Source of the DNA: Candidatus Obscuribacterales bacterium | GTDB lineage: Bacteria; Cyanobacteriota; Vampirovibrionia; Obscuribacterales; Obscuribacteraceae | Assembly (NCBI GenBank): GCA_020054205.1 | Contig: JAGVLS010000012.1 | Coordinates: forward strand, 1 to 64,000 | Direction of reading: 5' to 3' | DNA length: 64,000 nt | Part shown: piece after piece, positions 25,431 through 35,647 of the stretch | Layout of the letters: the number at the start of each line of letters is the position of its first letter | Numbering within the stretch: position 1 is the first letter of the stretch | Made by a program: the position numbers and the translations under genes | The notes under the pieces: generated by a model | What the model was told of the DNA's origin: nothing | The model's input: only the letters and a program-made list of their open reading frames with translations | Database searches by the model: none

Positions 25431-26102
25431 TTATTTAAACAAAGCACGACTTAAAGTAAAAGCAATTACTGAATTGGCGTGAGCTTCTAATAATGTTGAA
25501 GATGCAGAAATTAAAGTAGCGCCTGATGTAAAAATATCATCGATAAGAACAATGTTTTTTCCTTTTGTTTGAGACTTATCAGCTGAAAAAGCTTGGTAAG
25601 TATTAGCAAATCTTTCTTTAGCATTTAAAGTATGTTGAGCTTTGGTTGCTCTTGTTCTTTTTAAAGATTTTAAAATCGGCTTATTTGTAAAATTTGCAAT
25701 GGCATAAGCTAATAATTCACTTTGATTAAACCCACGTTTAAATTGACGTGACCAATGCAAAGGTATAGGCATAAGGAATAAATTGGCAGTGTCTATCAAT
25801 TTTTCAAGCTCTGCCCATGCTGTTTGCATAAGTAAAGCAAAATCATAAATTAATAAACGATCGTTATCATATTTACAGTTGTATATAAGCTTTTTTGTCA
25901 GTCCTTCATAAGGCAGTCGGCTTAAAACTGGCAAAACACGCTCAGTATCTAGCATTATGTGACTTATTTTTGGCACAGATTGATTTAATTGTTTAAAACA
26001 AATATGGCAAAGTGTTTTTGCTTTGTGTTCATCTTTTTCATGAATGAATTGATGACACTGGCGACATTCTTCAATAAATAAGTATTTGCCTAGATTTATC
26101 AT
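25431..26102 (-). CDS. comF: ComF-family phosphoribosyltransferase-like protein
   Basis: The 223-residue protein begins with a four-Cys zinc-finger-like region (CRQCH and CHICF). It then shows the ComF segment YEGLTKKLIYNCKYDND, and IPLHWSRQFKRGFNQSE. The PRPP-binding loop VLIDDIFTSGATL is at about residues 189-201. Members are needed for DNA uptake during natural transformation in several bacteria. No other competence gene is in the window. It is convergent with the nuclease gene (5 bp apart). Confidence 0.9.
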   Translation of the reverse strand: MINLGKYLFIEECRQCHQFIHEKDEHKAKTLCHICFKQLNQSVPKISHIMLDTERVLPVLSRLPYEGLTKKLIYNCKYDNDRLLIYDFALLMQTAWAELEKLIDTANLFLMPIPLHWSRQFKRGFNQSELLAYAIANFTNKPILKSLKRTRATKAQHTLNAKERFANTYQAFSADKSQTKGKNIVLIDDIFTSGATLISASSTLLEAHANSVIAFTLSRALFK

Positions 26103-26209
26103 TACTAAATAAAAGACGTTATTTGTCTATGTTTAGTTCAAATTATTGTGAAATTTGGTTTTTGGCAAGTCAAGCAGATATCTTTAACGTCTTTAGCAAA
26201 GTAATTTCT

Positions 26210-27463
26210 ATGACTAATTTTAATGCCACTGATTTTGTAGAAGCCCAGGAAAAGCGGGTTAAAGACCGATTTGATCTTGTTGACAACATTTCTTTAGTAA
26301 ATCAACAAAAAGTTTTATCGGCGTTTAAAGAATTTCGTTTAGCCGATGATCATTTTCACGAGCGCACTGGTTATGGTATTTCAGATCCAGCACGGGAATT
26401 AATTGATAATGTTTATGCAAAAATATTTGACGCTGAAGCCGCTGCTGTAAGAATGCATATTGTCTCTGGTACGCATGCAATAGCTGCTGCATTATTTGGT
26501 AATTTAAAATCTGGTGACACTTTGGTTTGTGTAACAGGAAAGCCCTATGACACACTGGCTGAAGTAATTGGTTATAGTGCATCATCTGCCTATTCTCTTA
26601 AATCCATGGGAGTAAAGTATAAAGAAACTGATATCAGTCAATTAGTAGATGTGTCTCAAGCGATAGAAGATAAGCTTTCATCGGTAATTGATAATGCAAC
26701 AACAATGGTGCACATACAAAAATCTTGTGGCTACAATTTTATAGGTAAATCACTGAATAATAATCAAATCCTCTCTATTATCAATGCTGTAAAAAAGATC
26801 AATGCAAACACAATTATTCTTGTTGATAACTGTTATGGTGAATTTGTTGAAGAAAGAGAACCTACTTCTTTTGGAGCGGATTTAGTTGCTGGATCGCTAA
26901 TAAAGAATCCAGGAGGAGGACTAGCAATAACTGGTGGTTATATTGCTGGCAAATCTCGCTATGTTGAAGCGGCGTTAAATAGACTGACAGCCCCTGGCAT
27001 TGGTGGACATTTAGGAATTTTGTTTAACCAAAATCGTTTATTATTGCAAGGCTTATTTATAGCACCTTCAGTTGTTGCTAATTCTATTAAAGGGGCAATT
27101 TTATTTGCGCAAGTATTTAACGAATTAGGCTTTGAAGTTAATCCTAAGCCTTTAGATAAAAGAGCAGATATTATTCAAGGAATTAAATTTGCCGATAAAG
27201 AAAAACTTATTGGATTTTTAAGATTAGTCCAAGCATTTTCTCCAGTTAATAGTTATGTCAAACCTGAGCCTGCCAATATGCCTGGCTATGAGGACAAAGT
27301 CATTATGGCTGGTGGAACTTTTATTGCTGGGTCCACCATTGAACTTTCTGCCGATGGTCCATTGCGTCCACCCTATGCAGCCTATATTCAAGGTGGGCTT
27401 ACCTATTTACATGTAAAATCTGCCTTAATAGGCATTCTTGGTGAAGGGAATTTTGTCAGATAG
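26210..27463 (+). CDS. Methionine gamma-lyase-like PLP enzyme (aluminium-resistance protein family)
   Basis: The protein matches the COG4100 family, often called aluminium resistance protein: FHERTGYGISDPAREL near the N-terminus, MHIVSGTHAIAAALFG, and the PLP-lysine region GSLIKNPGGGLA. It is a fold-type I PLP enzyme probably acting on methionine or a related sulphur amino acid; the true substrate is unproven. The start is uncertain: ATG 26210 fits the family's N-terminus, while the frame is open back to a TTG at 26123 and ATG at 26129. No ribosome binding site decides it. Confidence 0.85.
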   Translation: MTNFNATDFVEAQEKRVKDRFDLVDNISLVNQQKVLSAFKEFRLADDHFHERTGYGISDPARELIDNVYAKIFDAEAAAVRMHIVSGTHAIAAALFGNLKSGDTLVCVTGKPYDTLAEVIGYSASSAYSLKSMGVKYKETDISQLVDVSQAIEDKLSSVIDNATTMVHIQKSCGYNFIGKSLNNNQILSIINAVKKINANTIILVDNCYGEFVEEREPTSFGADLVAGSLIKNPGGGLAITGGYIAGKSRYVEAALNRLTAPGIGGHLGILFNQNRLLLQGLFIAPSVVANSIKGAILFAQVFNELGFEVNPKPLDKRADIIQGIKFADKEKLIGFLRLVQAFSPVNSYVKPEPANMPGYEDKVIMAGGTFIAGSTIELSADGPLRPPYAAYIQGGLTYLHVKSALIGILGEGNFVR

Positions 27464-27538
27464 TAAAGATTTATTTATATGATGACAGTTCAACTTAATT
27501 GCCATCTACAATGGCTCTAGAACCTGGGGGTACTTAAG

Positions 27539-28522
27539 TTGGTAGCGCAAATGCCAATAAGGCAAACAATTCAGTCAGGTGGACAAACTCTCTTCAAAAT
27601 TTTCTCCGGGACAGCCAATCCGGAGTTGGCAAAAGAAGTTGCCGAGTATTTAGAAACTAGTTTAGGGCAAGTAAAGATAACACCATTTTCAGATGGTGAA
27701 ATTTATGTGCAAATTCAAGAAAGTGTACGTGGCGTTGACTGTTTTGTTATTCAACCAACATGTTCACCAGTAAATGAAAACTTGATGGAGCTTTTAATTT
27801 TAATTGATGCTCTAAAACGAGCGTCAGCTGGACGTATTACCGTAGTTATGCCTTATTACGGTTATGCTCGCCAAGATAGAAAAGCAGCTGGACGTGAAGC
27901 TATTACAGCAAAATTAGTGGCAGACCTTTTAACGACTTCTGGAGCTAATAGAATAGTAGCGCTTGATTTGCATGCGCCACAAATAATGGGATTTTTCAAT
28001 ATTCTTGTTGATCACTTGTACGCTAGCCCTGTGTTATTAGATTATGTTCGTAGCCTGCAATCAAAAGATATGGTGCTGGTAAGCCCGGACGTTGGTGGTG
28101 TGGCAAGAGCACGTGCATTTGCTAAAAAATTAGATGATGCCCCAATTGCTATTATCGATAAACGTCGCAGTGCTGCTAATGTTGCTGAAGTATTATCTGT
28201 CGTAGGTGATGTAGAAGGCAAAGTAGCAGTAATGGTAGATGATATGGTAGATACTGCTGGCACTTTAGTTAAAGGTGCGGAACTTTTGAAAAAAGAAGGG
28301 GCAAAATCTATTTATGCCTGTGCTACACATGCTGTTTTGTCTGGTCCAGCCAACGAAAGAATTGATGATTCACCAATTGAAAAATTAATTGTCACCAATT
28401 CTATTCCTTTGGACAATAGCAAAGTAAGTAAAAAAATTGTGCAAGTAAGCGTTGCTAAATTATTGGGTGAGGCTATTGCACGTATTCATGAAGACTGTTC
28501 TGTTAGCGAATTGTTTGAATAA
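27539..28522 (+). CDS. prs: Ribose-phosphate pyrophosphokinase
   Basis: This enzyme makes PRPP from ribose-5-phosphate and ATP, feeding nucleotide, His, Trp and NAD synthesis. It shows [21 protein letters not shown] and the PRPP loop [12 protein letters not shown]. Length 327 residues is near normal. The start is TTG 27539 behind GGGGG; ATG 27551 is the alternative. Two bases separate its stop from the next start, so it leads a three-gene unit with the MBL hydrolase and the TPR protein. Confidence 0.95.
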   Translation: MVAQMPIRQTIQSGGQTLFKIFSGTANPELAKEVAEYLETSLGQVKITPFSDGEIYVQIQESVRGVDCFVIQPTCSPVNENLMELLILIDALKRASAGRITVVMPYYGYARQDRKAAGREAITAKLVADLLTTSGANRIVALDLHAPQIMGFFNILVDHLYASPVLLDYVRSLQSKDMVLVSPDVGGVARARAFAKKLDDAPIAIIDKRRSAANVAEVLSVVGDVEGKVAVMVDDMVDTAGTLVKGAELLKKEGAKSIYACATHAVLSGPANERIDDSPIEKLIVTNSIPLDNSKVSKKIVQVSVAKLLGEAIARIHEDCSVSELFE

Positions 28523-28524
28523 TT

Positions 28525-29145
28525 ATGCTAGTTGCCACATTTCCAGTTGGTACTCTTCAATGTAATTGTTCTATTATTGCTTGCCCAGAAACTAAAGAAG
28601 CAGCTGTCATCGATCCTGGTGGCGACCCAGACGAAATTGTCAATTTGTGCAAAGAACATGGACTAAATGTAAAATATTTATTGCATACACATGCACACTT
28701 TGATCATATTTTAGGCTCAAGGGCTGTAAAAGAAAAAACTGGCGCTAAAATATGTCTGCATAAAGGCGATCAGTGGTTATACGATAATCTGGCTATGCAA
28801 TGTGGACTATTTGGCATGAAGTCTGATACACCATTGCCTGTCGATAATTATTTGAACGATGAAGAAGAACTGCAAATAGGTAAATTAAAAACAAAAATAT
28901 TACACACACCAGGACATACTCCAGGTAGTACATGTTTTTCATTGAATGAACATTTATTTGCTGGTGATACTTTATTTAAACAATCGATAGGACGTACTGA
29001 TCTTTGGGGTGGTTCTTTTGATGAAATTATTGCTTCCATCAAAAATAAATTATTTAAATTAGATGATAGTACAGAAGTAATACCAGGGCACGGTGAAAAT
29101 ACAACTATTTGGTCAGAGAAAAAGAAAAATCCTTTTGTTAGCTGA
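28525..29145 (+). CDS. Metallo-beta-lactamase-fold hydrolase (glyoxalase II-like)
   Basis: The 206-residue protein carries the zinc-binding HTHAHFDH motif at about residues 53-60, a later HTPGHTPG segment, AGDTLF (bridging Asp) and the final PGHGENT. These fit the two-zinc hydrolase family that includes hydroxyacylglutathione hydrolases. The actual substrate is unknown. It is directly coupled to prs. Confidence 0.9.
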   Translation: MLVATFPVGTLQCNCSIIACPETKEAAVIDPGGDPDEIVNLCKEHGLNVKYLLHTHAHFDHILGSRAVKEKTGAKICLHKGDQWLYDNLAMQCGLFGMKSDTPLPVDNYLNDEEELQIGKLKTKILHTPGHTPGSTCFSLNEHLFAGDTLFKQSIGRTDLWGGSFDEIIASIKNKLFKLDDSTEVIPGHGENTTIWSEKKKNPFVS

Positions 29146-29155
29146 GTAATAAAAA

Positions 29156-29734
29156 ATGAACATTGAGCTTCAATATACAGTTGTTTGTGTTTTTTCACTT
29201 TTTGCTATTGTGCTTTATTTAGTCTGGATAAAAGGCAATCGCGAAGCCATGCTTAAGCAAGCTTATAAGCTAAAAGACTCAGCTCTTTTAGCTAGACAAA
29301 GTAATGATTGGGTGAAAGCACAAATGTTATTAGAACAATCTTTGCAATTAATGGATAAATTAGCCAATGTTGATGACAGTTGGTATGCAAGTTGCTTATT
29401 AGGTCTAGCTGAATCTTATGAAAAAAATGGCAAGAACAGTGAATCTAAAGCTATGTACAAAAAACTTCTTAGTTTCTGGAACTCGCTGATATCAGCTCCT
29501 GATGTTTCGGAGTTGACTTATATAGATATTGATTATTTTGTTTCCCAGCATACGTTTGGCAGTGCTACATCTGATGTAGCATCTTTTTATCAGGTTGCAT
29601 TATTAAAACGCGAGAAAGCTTTAGGTGCTAAACATCTAAATGTAATCCATGGCAAACAATTATTAGTTAGGCTTTTAAAGGATGCTGGACGCAAGCAAGA
29701 GGCAAAACAATTAGAAGATAATTTAAATAGTTAA
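29156..29734 (+). CDS. Membrane-anchored TPR-like protein
   Basis: Residues ~6-24 form a single membrane segment (TVVCVFSLFAIVLYLVW) followed by positive charges. The remaining ~165 residues form helical pairs resembling tetratricopeptide repeats (DWVKAQMLLEQSLQLM and LLGLAESYEKNGKNSES). The soluble part probably lies in the cytoplasm given the Lys/Arg after the segment. It probably scaffolds another protein; partner unknown. It is the third gene of the prs unit. Confidence 0.7.
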   Translation: MNIELQYTVVCVFSLFAIVLYLVWIKGNREAMLKQAYKLKDSALLARQSNDWVKAQMLLEQSLQLMDKLANVDDSWYASCLLGLAESYEKNGKNSESKAMYKKLLSFWNSLISAPDVSELTYIDIDYFVSQHTFGSATSDVASFYQVALLKREKALGAKHLNVIHGKQLLVRLLKDAGRKQEAKQLEDNLNS

Positions 29735-29743
29735 TTAATATAT

Positions 29744-32700
29744 TTACTTCGATGAGCTTGTGTCTATTATGTATTTGTAAGTATTATGTTCTTGAGGTTG
29801 TTCTGGAGCAAGAGCACGTTTAATTGTCTTAAGCGCAGCGGAGAATCCGATTAAGAAAAGAAGAGCACGTCCGGAGGAATTTTTAGGAGAAATCTTTGAT
29901 TCAGCTAAACGGGTATTAAGTTGCTCGGCAGCAGGTCTATGTGAATTTTCAGGGTGAGAAAATTTTGCTTTCATACTTCCCCTGGTTATGTGTTCAGTTG
30001 GTTTTGGAGTTTGATCAATTTTAATGCCATCGGCAACAATGACAGATTTAACTGGAGAAATCATTTCTGGTAGAGGAGTAATGACTAAAATATTTGACTG
30101 TGCAATTTCAGCGATTGGCAATGTCTCAGTGATATTGGTTTGTGGAGGTACTGTTTTTTTTGCTAGGGGCTTTAATTGTTGTTGGCTAAATTGTAATTTT
30201 TCTTCAGGAACAGCTGCTCTAAAAGTAATTCTGCGCATGTTATTTCTTTGGTCTTCTGGGACACCTAATCTGCCAAGTGCTCTTTCTAAATTTCTCTTTT
30301 CTCTATCAGTCATATCCTCAGGTGGTAATTGCGTGCTAGAAGCAGTATCGTTAGTTATGGTAATTAATCCATCTTTTTCAGCACGTCTAAGTAAAATGTA
30401 ACTCGTGCTAGGGCGACTATCGAGAGACCATTCTTTATCGGCATCATGTTGTTGTAAATAATTAGCTAAAGCATCAATAAGTAATTTAGAATGTTGACGA
30501 TGTTCAGGCATTACCGCTAAGTCACCAATATATCTGCGTTCTGTATCAATAGCAGCATAACCAATAATGCCACCTTCACGAGATTTAAGGAGGATATGTT
30601 CACCACCATCCACCCATTGAAAGCCTTTAGGATAACAAGCTTCAACTATTTTTTTCAAAGCCTCTTTATCTTTATCAATACCAGCGGCAACCCAAGTAGG
30701 ATAAGGAGGGGAATTAAGTTTAGGTAGCTCTGAGTTACAAGCTAAAACAACTTGAGCTGCCTTACCAGTTTCTTTATCAAAAGAGTCAGCCCAACCACCC
30801 TGCATAACACCAGCACGTTCTGCCATAAAATCAGAGGGTAATTCTAAAGCTTTTACTTTATTAGGATCAGCTTCATCTAATTGAGCAGCTTCAGGTAGAT
30901 CTGATACATCTACTTTACTCATAACAGTACCTAGAGTAATAGTGTGATACTCACTAGATAAATCTTGAGCAGCAAGTTGATAAATTTCGCGCACTGGTTT
31001 TTTTCTATTGCCTAATTCTTTAGCTTCGACATTATCAAAACATAGCCCACCATCATCAGAAACCCAAGCCCAAGATTGAGCAATTATTTCACCCTTTTCA
31101 TTTTCGACAACAAAAAATCCAGAATTAGGACGTTCTTGACCATACCAGGCAGCTTGAGCTGATACACCTTTAGGGTGTTGACACGAAGCAGAATGTTGAC
31201 CTAAGAAAATACCACGAGCATCTGTACGTGGTAAAAAGCGTCCCGTGTAAGTATTACCATTTTCACCAGTGACAGACCAGGTTTTATCGAGAGGAAAAGG
31301 AGAAGAGACAGATTGAGAGATAAGGAAACGTCTTTCCATTTCAGGATATTCTTCTTGAGAGATGCCCCATTTGGCAGCTTCATGAGCAAATTCAGCAAAT
31401 TTAGCGTTTGGATATTCATTTTTCTTAAGTTCTTTTACTAATGCTTCAAAAGACAATTCTTTTTGCTCTGGTTTTAAGTCTTTCCAATTTTTAGCAATGA
31501 TTTCTAAGTCAGTGATATTGTGATCTGAATGACGTAATAAATAATCACCAAGACCAGCTAATTGCTGTTGACTACCAACAGGCAACCATATGCAAGCATC
31601 ATGATGTGCTTGACTGAAAGTAGCGGGATATCTTGTCCTTAATTCAGCATATTTTGTTTGTAATTCAGATTCACGAGCTAATTGTAATTCGCGTATTTTG
31701 TCATTATTTTCTTTTAGAGGTTTACTATATGGTTGTTTAGCAATTTCAGCTTGTTGTTTAATTTCTTTTTTTCTTGCATCATACTCATCTTGAGTAATAG
31801 CATTTTGTTGTTTTAGAGTTTCAATTTCATCACGCTGAGGCTTAAAAGTATCATCTATTTTTTGAATTTCTGCTTTTAGTTCATTATTTTTGTTACCGAT
31901 ATTAGCAATTTCATTATCTTGAGGAAAGATAGTGAGTTCTTCTTTTAGTTGTGGATTGCCTTCAATGAGCTCAGTAATTTTCTTTTGTTCATGGAAGTCA
32001 ATCCATTGCCTCCAGTTATTGCCAAAGAGATTTGTCACTTTAAGCGCATACATAGCTTCAGGAGCGTGTTTTGCATGATAAACAATATTAGAATAATCAG
32101 CATCTTTAAATGATTTATCAAATGAGGTAAAGAGATGTCTATGAGCATCTCTAAAAGCACCAGGATTTATTTGTTTAATATAGTCAGTAATTTTTTCAGG
32201 AGGAATTGGAGTTTTTCCATTGGAATCGGGAGTAACTAATTGATTGGCAAGAGCAGTCAACAGTTTTGCATAATGTGGAGGTATAACTTTGTGATTTAAG
32301 CAATGAATAGCATCATGTAAATTATCAGTAAGTTGTAAGACTTGTTTAGGACCTTTGTCACATAATTCTTTGTATTTATTGAGAAATAAATCATTGCGTT
32401 TTTGAGTAGTATCAGATGAGATATCACTAGTTGTTTGGTTAGCCTGATGCCAGGTAATATTAGCAGCAACTATTTGCCAACGTTGTAGAGGTTTATTGCT
32501 ATTAAGCAAATGTAATTGTTCAGATAAAGTATCAGGTAGATTATGTGGGAGATGAGCACCTAAATATGCACCCCAAACAGTTTTATGTGCTAGGCAATTA
32601 AATGCAGATAGATCTGTACCGCTAAATTTAGCATCGTCAATAAGGGCACCGTCTAATATGGTTCCATATAAACTCGTTTCTCTTAAATCACAATTTGTAA

Positions 32701-34297
32701 GATTATATCCAGATAAATCATGATCGCTTAGATTAGCACCGAATAAATTAGCCCCTTCAAACATCTCTGGTAGTGGCAATATTGCACCGTAAAAATTGAT
32801 ATAGTTAAGATTTCGATTGCGGAAGTCGAATTTAGATAAATCCTGACCGCTTAGGTTAGCATTAGATAAATTAGCACCTTTAAACATCTCTGGTGGTGGC
32901 AATATCGCACCAGAAAAATTGACATGATTAAGATCTCGATTGCGGAAGTCGAACTTAGATAAATCCTGACCGCTTAGGTTAGCATTAGATAAATTAGCAC
33001 CTTTAAACATCTCTGGTGGTGGCAATATCGCACCAGAAAAATTGACACCTCCAAGATCTCGATTGCGGAAGTCGAATATAGATAAATCAGTATTGCTCAG
33101 ATTAGCGCAGAGTAGATTAGCCTCTTTAAACATCTTTGGCCGAGGTAATATGGCACCAGAAAAATTGACATGGTTAAGATTTCGATTGCGGAAATCGAAT
33201 TTAGATAAATCAGTATTGCTTAGATTGACTTCAGATAACTGAGCACCGTTAAACATTTTTGGTGGTGGCAATATGGCATCGGAAAGATCGACAAATCTAA
33301 GATCTTGATTGCGGAAGTCAAATTTAGATAAATCAGTATTGCTTAGATTGGTGCTACGTAAAATAGCACCGTTAAACATTTTTGGTGGTGGCAATATCGC
33401 ACCAGAAAAATTGATATAGCTAAGATTTCGATTGCGGAAGTCAAATTTAGATAAATCAGTATTGCTTAGGTTGGTGTCAGATAAATTAGCAACTTCAAAC
33501 ATCTCTGGTGGTGGCAATATCGCACCAGAAAAATTGACATGGTCAAGATCTCGATTGCGGAAGTCGAATTTAGATAAATCAGTATTGCTCAGATTAGCAC
33601 AGAGTAAATTAGCCCCTTCAAACATCTCTGGTGGTGGTAGTGTCGCACCAGACAAATTGATATGGCTAAGATCTCGATTGCGGAAGTCGAATTTAGATAA
33701 ATCCTGATTGCTCAGATTAGCACAGAGTAAATTAGCCCCTTCAAACATCTCTGGTGGTGGCAATGTCGCACCAGATAAATTAATGCGGTTAAGATCTCGA
33801 TTGCGGAAGTCAAATTTAGATAAATCAGTATTGCTTAGATTGGCACAGAATAACTGAGCGCCTTCAAACATATCAGCTGGAGGTAATATCGCACCAGATA
33901 AATTGATATAGCTAAGATCTCGTCCACGGAAGTCGAATTTAGATAAATTCTGATTGCTTAGATTGGTGTCAGATAACTTAGCACCTTCAAACATCTCTGG
34001 TGGCGGCAATATTGCACCAGAAAAATCAGTATTTTGTAAAATAGCCTTTTTAAGGTTTAGATCTGGAAATTTAGATTTATCAGATAGATCTAAATTTCCT
34101 AAATCTTGATTTGATAAATCAATTGGTTGACCAGTTGCTTTAGATTTAGCAATTGCAGCATTAACAATAGCTTCTTTATTTTGCATATCTAATTGAACAG
34201 TATTATTTTCCAGCTCGTTTGAAACTATATCAAGCAGGTTTAAGTGGACATTAAGTTCGTTACTATCTGGTGTTTCGCTATCTATATCAGGAGGCAT
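29744..34297 (-). CDS. Giant pentapeptide-repeat protein fused to acetyltransferase-like domains
   Basis: This 1517-residue protein lacks a signal peptide. Residues 40-85 are classical pentapeptide sequence (LSNQDLGNLDLSDKS). Residues ~85-536 hold eleven 41-aa units, each pentapeptide repeats interrupted by LPPPEMFEGA. Residues 540-600 return to plain pentapeptides. Residues ~600-1000 are helical, with a coiled coil at ~809-892. Residues ~1028-1130 (GQHSASCQHPKG, IIAQSWAW, LCFDNVEAK) resemble a domain of large polyvalent mobile-element proteins with a GNAT-like look. Residues ~1241-1310 look like a GNAT acetyltransferase (IGDLAVMPEHRQHSKLLIDAL). A hydrophobic stretch near 1476-1490 may be a weak membrane segment. 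I infer a cytoplasmic or delivered acyl-transfer effector or regulator; the function is unproven. It is monocistronic. Confidence 0.85.
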   Translation of the reverse strand: MPPDIDSETPDSNELNVHLNLLDIVSNELENNTVQLDMQNKEAIVNAAIAKSKATGQPIDLSNQDLGNLDLSDKSKFPDLNLKKAILQNTDFSGAILPPPEMFEGAKLSDTNLSNQNLSKFDFRGRDLSYINLSGAILPPADMFEGAQLFCANLSNTDLSKFDFRNRDLNRINLSGATLPPPEMFEGANLLCANLSNQDLSKFDFRNRDLSHINLSGATLPPPEMFEGANLLCANLSNTDLSKFDFRNRDLDHVNFSGAILPPPEMFEVANLSDTNLSNTDLSKFDFRNRNLSYINFSGAILPPPKMFNGAILRSTNLSNTDLSKFDFRNQDLRFVDLSDAILPPPKMFNGAQLSEVNLSNTDLSKFDFRNRNLNHVNFSGAILPRPKMFKEANLLCANLSNTDLSIFDFRNRDLGGVNFSGAILPPPEMFKGANLSNANLSGQDLSKFDFRNRDLNHVNFSGAILPPPEMFKGANLSNANLSGQDLSKFDFRNRNLNYINFYGAILPLPEMFEGANLFGANLSDHDLSGYNLTNCDLRETSLYGTILDGALIDDAKFSGTDLSAFNCLAHKTVWGAYLGAHLPHNLPDTLSEQLHLLNSNKPLQRWQIVAANITWHQANQTTSDISSDTTQKRNDLFLNKYKELCDKGPKQVLQLTDNLHDAIHCLNHKVIPPHYAKLLTALANQLVTPDSNGKTPIPPEKITDYIKQINPGAFRDAHRHLFTSFDKSFKDADYSNIVYHAKHAPEAMYALKVTNLFGNNWRQWIDFHEQKKITELIEGNPQLKEELTIFPQDNEIANIGNKNNELKAEIQKIDDTFKPQRDEIETLKQQNAITQDEYDARKKEIKQQAEIAKQPYSKPLKENNDKIRELQLARESELQTKYAELRTRYPATFSQAHHDACIWLPVGSQQQLAGLGDYLLRHSDHNITDLEIIAKNWKDLKPEQKELSFEALVKELKKNEYPNAKFAEFAHEAAKWGISQEEYPEMERRFLISQSVSSPFPLDKTWSVTGENGNTYTGRFLPRTDARGIFLGQHSASCQHPKGVSAQAAWYGQERPNSGFFVVENEKGEIIAQSWAWVSDDGGLCFDNVEAKELGNRKKPVREIYQLAAQDLSSEYHTITLGTVMSKVDVSDLPEAAQLDEADPNKVKALELPSDFMAERAGVMQGGWADSFDKETGKAAQVVLACNSELPKLNSPPYPTWVAAGIDKDKEALKKIVEACYPKGFQWVDGGEHILLKSREGGIIGYAAIDTERRYIGDLAVMPEHRQHSKLLIDALANYLQQHDADKEWSLDSRPSTSYILLRRAEKDGLITITNDTASSTQLPPEDMTDREKRNLERALGRLGVPEDQRNNMRRITFRAAVPEEKLQFSQQQLKPLAKKTVPPQTNITETLPIAEIAQSNILVITPLPEMISPVKSVIVADGIKIDQTPKPTEHITRGSMKAKFSHPENSHRPAAEQLNTRLAESKISPKNSSGRALLFLIGFSAALKTIKRALAPEQPQEHNTYKYIIDTSSSK
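32692..34045 (-). repeat. 123-bp tandem repeat array, 11 units
   Basis: Eleven 41-codon units share ILPPPEMF, ANLS and DLSKFDFRNRDL. The period is exactly 123 bp (for example CATCTCTGG at 32885 and 33008). Units 9 and 10 (about 32800-33045) are almost identical at DNA level, including silent positions, which points to a recent duplication by slippage or unequal recombination. Confidence 0.9.
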
Positions 34298-34458
34298 GAT
34301 TGGCTAGCTCCAAAAGCAAACTCAAGCAGGCTGGCTTAAGATGTTGTTATGCTAGCAATACTACGCTTTTAGGTAGGCAAGTCTGTGAATAACTGTTGGC
34401 AAATTTGTGACTTTTTAAGAGGTGATATGAAAGAATAAGCTCATACATTCATGTAGAT
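34298..34458 (-). promoter_or_regulatory. Intergenic region upstream of the pentapeptide gene
   Basis: These 161 bp separate the giant pentapeptide gene from the end of the trans-sulfuration enzyme gene on the same strand. It should hold the promoter of the giant gene. I see no clear terminator for the upstream operon; a purine-rich AGCTCC/GGAG segment just before ATG 34297 is the likely ribosome binding site. Confidence 0.35.
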
Positions 34459-35628
34459 CTATTGCAATGCTTGTTCAAAGTCAGCAATTAAATCAGATGT
34501 AGTTTCTATGCCAATTGATAAACGTGCTAGCCCATCAGTAATGCCGGAGCGTTTTTTGTCTTCATCAGATAAGCCCGCGTGAGTAGTGAGTGCTGGACAT
34601 GTAATAAGTGTTTCTATACCACCTAAACTAACAGCATGAGTAGCAAGATTTACTTTATCTATGAATTTTTTAGCAGCTGGTAGTCCGCCTTTAAGCTCAA
34701 AACTTATCACACCGCCAAAGCCAGCAAATAATGCTTTAGCACGTGCGTGTTGTGGGTGGCTTTCTAAGCCAGGATAATTAACTTTTGCAATAGAGGGATG
34801 TTTTTCTAAAAATTGCGCTATTTGCAAAGCACTATCATTTTGATATCTAACTCTTAAGGCTAAAGTTTTCATGCCGCGATGTAATAAAAAAGCAGCATGT
34901 GGGTCTAACATGCCACCAAAATGAGAGAGCTTATGATTTATCTTTTCAATTTGTGCTTTAGATCCTAAACAAGCACCAGCAGCAATGTCTGAATGTCCAT
35001 TTAAAAATTTTGTACAGCTATGTAAGGATAGGCCAAAACCTAATTCAAATGGGCGAAAATTTATTGGGCTAGCAAAAGTATTGTCTATCATAGAAATTAA
35101 ATTATTAGCTTTAGCAAAAGCAACAATAGCCTTTAAGTCCGGAATTTTTAATAATGGATTAGATATAGTCTCTACATAAATTACTTTTGTATTTGGCTTG
35201 CATTTAGCTTCCCATGAAGATGGTTTATCAGGGTCGATAAAATCAAATTTTATGCCTAAATTAACTAAGTCATTGGTCAGAAAGTCATGTGTGCCACCAT
35301 ATAGACTTTCTTGAATAAGTAAATGATCGCCAGCGTTTAAGCTTGCAAGGAGCGCTGATGTGATGGCTGCCATGCCAGAACCACAAACTAATGCATCTTC
35401 TGTACCTTCTAATTGTGCTAGCTTTGAATTTAAAGCAATATGATTTGGGAAATTGTTTAGTCTTACATAACGGACAGCATGATATTCTGTAGAGTCTGTG
35501 TTTTCAAACATTGCTGTTTGAAATATTGGCATAATTACAGATCCATCAATGCGTGGTTTGGGCTCACCAGCATGAATGAGCTTTGTTTCGATGCCAATGT
35601 TTTTTGATTTAAATTCAATATTGGACAT
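34459..35628 (-). CDS. Cystathionine/methionine gamma-lyase-type trans-sulfuration enzyme
   Basis: The 389-residue PLP enzyme shows the Cys/Met-metabolism family features: GSGMAAITSALLA (PLP phosphate binding), YGGTHDF, MIDNTFASP, the PLP lysine K207 in SCTKFLNGHSD and SLGGIETL late. It could be a cystathionine gamma-synthase, gamma-lyase or methionine gamma-lyase; sequence reading alone does not separate them. It follows the parvulin lipoprotein gene by 19 bp and is probably the last gene of the mfd unit. Confidence 0.9.
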   Translation of the reverse strand: MSNIEFKSKNIGIETKLIHAGEPKPRIDGSVIMPIFQTAMFENTDSTEYHAVRYVRLNNFPNHIALNSKLAQLEGTEDALVCGSGMAAITSALLASLNAGDHLLIQESLYGGTHDFLTNDLVNLGIKFDFIDPDKPSSWEAKCKPNTKVIYVETISNPLLKIPDLKAIVAFAKANNLISMIDNTFASPINFRPFELGFGLSLHSCTKFLNGHSDIAAGACLGSKAQIEKINHKLSHFGGMLDPHAAFLLHRGMKTLALRVRYQNDSALQIAQFLEKHPSIAKVNYPGLESHPQHARAKALFAGFGGVISFELKGGLPAAKKFIDKVNLATHAVSLGGIETLITCPALTTHAGLSDEDKKRSGITDGLARLSIGIETTSDLIADFEQALQ

Positions 35629-35647
35629 TGTATTTCTCTTTATAGAA

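Noticed and set aside
33042-33707. Forward open frames across the pentapeptide repeats
   Set aside because: Repetitive antisense shadows of the 123-bp units with no ribosome binding sites.
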